Positions 60,401 to 64,000 of a stretch of DNA of 64,000 nt are shown in pieces (the stretch's first letter is position 1; every line of letters starts with the position of its first letter). The DNA comes from an uncultured Pseudomonadales bacterium (GTDB taxonomy: Bacteria > Pseudomonadota > Gammaproteobacteria > Pseudomonadales > Azotimanducaceae). Both the position numbers and the translations under genes were made by a program. The notes beneath the pieces are model-generated. The model was given only the letters and a program-made list of their open reading frames with translations, did not search any database and was not told the origin of the DNA. The stretch spans positions 27,681 through 91,680 of the forward strand of contig CALHVX010000029.1 in the NCBI GenBank assembly GCA_938036875.1, written 5' to 3'.

Positions 60401-63400
60401 TTCAGGACTATGAATTCGCTGCCACGGCCTGCGCTTTTTTTGCAACCAATGGATTACTGCGTGGTATGGAGCTCGGCTCGTTATCACGAGAGCTGGCCAA
60501 ACACCTCAGCACCGTGTCGGCTTACCATCACGTCACCGGTGTCAACATTGCTCATTTCGTCCACCAGATGGTGAAGAGCTTAACCGGCCAAATTTCAGAA
60601 AGCGAAGACGACAACGCACCGCCAATCAATAACGCTGCGGATCGCGTAGCGCATGGCTACGTGTACGTTATGCGGTTGTACTACGCCTTTATGTTCCAAG
60701 ATATCCAAGGCGCACACAGCGTGCTGGAACTGGCTCAAGAATACGTTGACGACCTTACTGGCTCGCCCTTACAAGTCACCTTTGCACTCATCTGCGGGTT
60801 GCTGCACGTTAACGATGAATCCAAAGCAACCCTAGTAAAACAGCAAATCAAAAAGCTCCAGCAGTGGAGCGATCGCGGAGCCGCTTTTGCACAGCCCAAA
60901 CTAAGTTTGCTCCAAGCAGCTCAAGCTTGGCAGGGTGGACAGCAAACTCATGCCTTAGAGCTTTACGAACAAGCAGCGGAGCAAGCAAAAAATCAAGGTT
61001 TGGCCAATGATGAAGCCCTAGCCTATGAGCTTGGCGCCATGGCTTGCTTGACAAGCAACCGCCAAGATTTTGCCAAGATGTTTATGCACAACGCCCATCA
61101 AGCCTACCTACGCTGGGGCAGCACGGCTAAATCGAACCAGCTGGAGCGCAATTTCGAAGAGCTATTGGCGGATGTCACTAATCGCAGCAATAGCAAATCT
61201 CTGAGCATGAGCGACTTGGTTGACCTAACCGTGCGCGACTATGGCTTTTCAAGCTACAGCACCGAGAGTACGGAGCTGTCCGCTCGCACGCTGGATACCA
61301 CCACAGTGCTACGCGCGGCCCAAACGATCTCTGGCGAAATTGTACTGGATCAAGTGCTAACCAAACTGCTGCGTCTAGCATTGGAGCATGCGGGCGCACA
61401 GCGGGCCGTCATGCTGCTCAGCAACGATCACAATCAACTTTTGGTGGAAGCCGTGGCCGCTGTGGATGGCGAGGCAACGCGTCGCATCAGTCCGGCGGAA
61501 CCGCTTGGCGCAACCACTGCCGTACCCGTCAGCGTGGTGCAATTTGTGGCGCGAACCCAAGAAACCCTGGTGCTTAATGATGCAACCGCAGAAGATGTTT
61601 TTACGCAAGACCCTTATGTCGTTGGTCAGCAACCCTTATCCGTCCTCTGCTTGCCAATCCTGCACCGTGGCGAGCTAACCGGGATATTGTACGTTGAGCA
61701 CAAATGGCTCTCCGGCATGTTTACCGAGCAGCGCATCGAGGTGTTAACCCTCCTCACCTCTCAAGCAGCAATCTCCATTGAAAATGCGCGGCTGTACGCC
61801 GACTTGCACTCCGCTCGAGATGAATACCAAGCGTTGTACGAAAATGCTATCGAAGGCTTGTTCCGACTCAATCAACAAGGCTCGTTGGTACAGGCCAACC
61901 CAACCCTGGCAAAAATCCTGGGCTTCGAAGCCCAACCGGCTATGCTGGAAGAATACGGTGACCTGCTAGATCGAATCTTTTTATCCAAAGAGCTGGCCGG
62001 TGAGTTTCTGTCTGCACTAGAAGAACGCAAGGTGGTCAGCGGTTTCGAAGCACAAGGTGTTGCACGCGATGGCCGGGTATTTTGGATGTCGCTCACGGCT
62101 CAATTGCAAGAAGACCAGGGCGAAGGGCAATTTATCGATGGATCGCTCATCGACATCTCCGAACGCAAAGAGCGTGAGCAGTCGGATCAACAGCGTGAGA
62201 TCGCTGAGGCAGCGACGGAAGCCAAAAGTGAGTTTTTGGCCAACATGAGCCACGAAATACGTACGCCAATGAATGCCATACTCGGATTTTCTAAGCTTGC
62301 CTTGGAAACCCAACTAGACCGTAAGCAGCACGAGTACCTTAGCTCCATTCGCAGTGCCGCCCAAAACCTACTCGGTTTGGTCAGCGATGTATTGGATTTT
62401 TCGAAGATCGAAGCCGGCAAGCTGACTCTAGAAGAGGCGCCGTTCAAGCTTGCGAACACACTAGCAGAAGTACAGCGGCTGTTTCGCACCGAGCTGCTCA
62501 AGAAACAACTCAAGCTCGAAGTAGAAGACTACACAAACACCGACCCTCGCTTTCCGCAACATGGCTTGTTGGTTGGCGATGCGCTGCGACTACAACAAAT
62601 ACTAGTTAACCTGATCGGTAACGCTATCAAGTTTACCGCCCAAGGCGGCATTCGCTTGGAAGCCAGCGTTACCAATAGCACAGCCAAAGGCCTAATGCTG
62701 ACGATCTCCATTGAAGACACGGGCATCGGTATTACCAACGAGCAGCAGGAACGGCTATTCAACAGCTTCGAGCAGGCAGAAAACTCCATCACGCGCCGCT
62801 ATGGTGGCACCGGCCTAGGGCTAAGCATCTGCAAGCAGCTGGTTGAAGCAATGGGCGGTGAAATTCAGGTTGATTCAAGCCCTGGGGAAGGCAGCTGCTT
62901 TTCTTTCACCGTGAATTTGGGTGTAGCGGATGAAAAAGAGCTGGCGGAAGTGGCCGGTCAACGCAAGCCCAGCGGCAACCGGGATTCGCTTAAGCATAGA
63001 CGCCTGCTGGTTGCAGAAGATAACCCTATCAACCAACAGCTGGCTCTGGAGTTCTTAACCCAGCGTGGCGCCACAGTGGACATCGCCGACAATGGGCGCA
63101 TTGCCATTGCCAAGATTACCGAAGGTGACTACGACGCGGTGCTGATGGACGTTCATATGCCCGAGCTTGACGGTTTAGAAGCCACTCGCATCCTCCGAGA
63201 GCAAGGTATCTCTTTGCCTATCATCGCTGTGTCTGCAGACGCCTTGCAGGAACGTAAAGCCACCGCATTGGATGTAGGTTGCAATGCTTACGTCACCAAA
63301 CCAATCGACTTCAACCTATTGGTTGCTGTGCTTGAAGAGACGTTGCCGCCATTAGAGGCCACTACTTTCAGTCGCCGAGCTTCAGACCCAGACTTAGCAG

Positions 63401-63882
63401 CACAGTCAGACGAGACCACCGACGAACTCGAGACCGCCCCTGAGCGCTCGGAGGAAGTTGACGCCAACACCCTGGCACTGCAACGGCTGCCAGGCATTGA
63501 TATTGCTGGCGCGATACGAGGGCACAATGGCAACGTAAAGCTAATGATGAAACTGATGGGGGACTTCGGCAAATACTACGGTGACGCTGGAACCAAGATG
63601 CGCAGCTACGTGCAGGATGGCCAATACGAAGACGGTGAGCGCCTCGCGCACAATCTTCACGGGGTCGCGGGCAGTTTTGGTGCACCGCGCCTAAAGGAAG
63701 CATCCAAGACACTGGAGTTAGCCTTAGCCAGCGGTGGCGACCAAAGCAATTTGGTCGGTCTGGCACAAAGCTTTGAAGTGGCACTTACCGAGGTTTTAGA
63801 GTCGGCCGAGTCTCTAGCCAGCAACGAAATTTCATTTCGCGCTTCGGATTTTGCAAAACCCCAGAAGAACGATACCGCCTGA
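57475..63882 (+). CDS. Giant Ser/Thr kinase-ATPase-hybrid histidine kinase
   Basis: 2135 residues, no membrane helix. Order: a Ser/Thr kinase domain (about 10-275) with Lys36, [12 protein letters not shown] (Asp127) and IDFGLA (Asp145); an AAA-type ATPase from RIYGREQEL (residue 293) with Walker [10 protein letters not shown] (Lys329); helical TPR-like repeats (about 650-1240); GAF (about 1272-1443); PAS (about 1449-1570); histidine kinase with [11 protein letters not shown] (His1593), [11 protein letters not shown] and [15 protein letters not shown] with [12 protein letters not shown] (Asp1892); and HPt with [13 protein letters not shown] (His2059). The N-terminal layout is known from cyanobacterial HstK and similar multi-kinases; the added REC and HPt make a complete phosphorelay. 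All kinase key residues seem intact. The ATG at 57475 has no strong ribosome site. The signal is unknown. Confidence 0.9.
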   Translation: MPGVGLASEPASKVLYESVNTRVTRTTLGDTPVICKALKAGVQTPHAIARYQHEFVVNQSLTSPHISRALEYDDRAHKLYFEWTDAETLRDFISSGPSQELPVLMQVAANIARALQSIHDEGVVHRDINPANLLIDADLNIRIIDFGLATFSAHNQPASGEVVNQLAGTLNYLSPEQTGRVNRVVDYRTDLYALGATFYELFSGAPPFINTDPLELIHAHIASQPKPLHEVSSRVPSWLSDVVLKLLAKQPEDRYQSAMSVSDDLLEGQDLANIVPFRIAQTDTPGQLALPKRIYGREQELATLKSLFDRVTKGEVLFAELTGASGVGKSTFTETTSRQAAEAGLLVAQTSAGHLRFTDNVAKDTNQLILDLLRPLVRQILSLEGKSAAQLIERLNRIPSTPLKLLLPWIPELSNMLAPGDNTANQDHTISVGNERDAVRQLLGAISPMPLCLIIGEVDSLARSIYQDILEMMVEQRNILLITGSDKPNPTVFDAPKFATKHHQIELQPLARSDVRIMLADMLSQSEARVRELASELWEKTDGLPAPLLELLFELHHNDAISYNSQAGVWSWDLDIVRGHYFSNNSNERIQSQLVSLTAETQELLQFGSCIGLEFGLDILAGTLNREEADLARHLRTAIALGLLGLSSKQYRFSHPRIASQIYAEIDEDKKSELHFAIGEYLVAHKHREGSNIINIADHFNAGADLCDLAPNRRLDIAHYNLLAGRESLQRATFQKAYKYARSGLSLFFSQQPSHEPVYLELCQCAAEAAFLCGDFEQLTRVVEHSSQASSSMQEVQLRAAIVRNELNQAQTLTLSALAELDYKPSSIGTLLSKPKLAGWTIPNTRLKAPLATLNEPKTQQQLRLLCYLLHINFHLGEPSLPYIRDGLLLAQRHRAYSPEVALIYANKAMAQLKRGFSSQVLIAANNARLIANQQPNDAFSIRTTTVLNGLVDPWSKPIDQTLKALASNVDASMQVQDYEFAATACAFFATNGLLRGMELGSLSRELAKHLSTVSAYHHVTGVNIAHFVHQMVKSLTGQISESEDDNAPPINNAADRVAHGYVYVMRLYYAFMFQDIQGAHSVLELAQEYVDDLTGSPLQVTFALICGLLHVNDESKATLVKQQIKKLQQWSDRGAAFAQPKLSLLQAAQAWQGGQQTHALELYEQAAEQAKNQGLANDEALAYELGAMACLTSNRQDFAKMFMHNAHQAYLRWGSTAKSNQLERNFEELLADVTNRSNSKSLSMSDLVDLTVRDYGFSSYSTESTELSARTLDTTTVLRAAQTISGEIVLDQVLTKLLRLALEHAGAQRAVMLLSNDHNQLLVEAVAAVDGEATRRISPAEPLGATTAVPVSVVQFVARTQETLVLNDATAEDVFTQDPYVVGQQPLSVLCLPILHRGELTGILYVEHKWLSGMFTEQRIEVLTLLTSQAAISIENARLYADLHSARDEYQALYENAIEGLFRLNQQGSLVQANPTLAKILGFEAQPAMLEEYGDLLDRIFLSKELAGEFLSALEERKVVSGFEAQGVARDGRVFWMSLTAQLQEDQGEGQFIDGSLIDISERKEREQSDQQREIAEAATEAKSEFLANMSHEIRTPMNAILGFSKLALETQLDRKQHEYLSSIRSAAQNLLGLVSDVLDFSKIEAGKLTLEEAPFKLANTLAEVQRLFRTELLKKQLKLEVEDYTNTDPRFPQHGLLVGDALRLQQILVNLIGNAIKFTAQGGIRLEASVTNSTAKGLMLTISIEDTGIGITNEQQERLFNSFEQAENSITRRYGGTGLGLSICKQLVEAMGGEIQVDSSPGEGSCFSFTVNLGVADEKELAEVAGQRKPSGNRDSLKHRRLLVAEDNPINQQLALEFLTQRGATVDIADNGRIAIAKITEGDYDAVLMDVHMPELDGLEATRILREQGISLPIIAVSADALQERKATALDVGCNAYVTKPIDFNLLVAVLEETLPPLEATTFSRRASDPDLAAQSDETTDELETAPERSEEVDANTLALQRLPGIDIAGAIRGHNGNVKLMMKLMGDFGKYYGDAGTKMRSYVQDGQYEDGERLAHNLHGVAGSFGAPRLKEASKTLELALASGGDQSNLVGLAQSFEVALTEVLESAESLASNEISFRASDFAKPQKNDTA

Positions 63883-63905
63883 ACACCTAGGCGAATCTGG
63901 GCTAG

Positions 63906-64000
63906 TTAGTCGGCAAAGACTTCGCGAACCTCAATGGTTGAGCTGGTACCAGCCTTATCCGCCACCAAAGCGTTAAAATCAAACAAGCTTAAATCGCCCA
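63906..64000 (-). CDS. C-terminal end of an unidentified protein (cut by window edge)
   Basis: The reverse strand carries an open frame that ends with TAA at 63906-63908. The visible tail of about 30 residues ends with AGTSSTIEVREVFAD. Too little is seen to name a family. It is convergent with the giant kinase gene, leaving a gap of 23 bases and no hairpin terminator. Confidence 0.45.
   Translation of the reverse strand, partial: GDLSLFDFNALVADKAGTSSTIEVREVFAD

Overview
The window reads as a piece of chromosome from a marine-type gammaproteobacterium near the Pseudomonadales/Cellvibrionales. The reasons are: the gntR-smc-zipA-ligA order known from Pseudomonas; a class Ia NrdA with two N-terminal ATP-cones; PpnN and YheU, which are gammaproteobacterial families; and a System I cytochrome c maturation operon complete from ccmA to ccmI. 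Coding density is high, many neighbouring genes overlap by 1-4 bases, and I see no insertion sequence, prophage, CRISPR array, rRNA or tRNA. This placement is an inference from gene content.

Layout. 1-719: start of glycerol kinase (reverse, cut by the window edge). 720-1655: a control region with DnaA and NrdR boxes and a leader of about 700 nt carrying purine-rich repeats, ahead of nrdA-nrdB (1656-5964). 6024-9016: an exported penicillin-acylase-type Ntn hydrolase and an isochorismatase-family hydrolase. 9013-13415: an acyl-CoA catabolic group (alpha/beta hydrolase, an intact and a degenerate acyl-CoA dehydrogenase, a divergent enoyl-CoA hydratase). 13448-16487: a double-CDGSH protein and a DUF349 protein. 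16501-19569: a PhoPQ-like two-component system with PepSY and glycine-zipper envelope proteins. 19714-23410: a DoxX-like membrane protein and an M16 lipoprotein protease. 23470-33443 (reverse): dinG, a lytic-transglycosylase-like lipoprotein, ligA, zipA, smc. 33444-33822: a non-coding stretch with nested inverted repeats. 33823-41996: gntR-type regulator and ccmIHGFEDCBA. 42043-45536: ppnN translationally coupled to a TonB-dependent receptor.

The most unusual part is 45640-63882. Four reverse-strand genes encode three exported DUF11-type proteins and a 2472-residue protein that combines cadherin-like, duplicated, DUF11 and carboxypeptidase-regulatory-like modules with a C-terminal segment of about 850 residues that looks like an outer-membrane beta-barrel. 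Upstream, past the small gene yheU, lie an OmpR-family response regulator and a 2135-residue cytoplasmic kinase: Ser/Thr kinase, AAA ATPase, helical repeats, GAF, PAS, histidine kinase, REC and HPt in one chain. My reading is that this is an uncharacterised surface-assembly locus beside a possible dedicated phosphorelay. The link between the two halves is inference from position only.

Start codons were chosen by Shine-Dalgarno match and family N-termini and are flagged where unsure. All motif and hairpin calls were made by eye, with no folding or database search.
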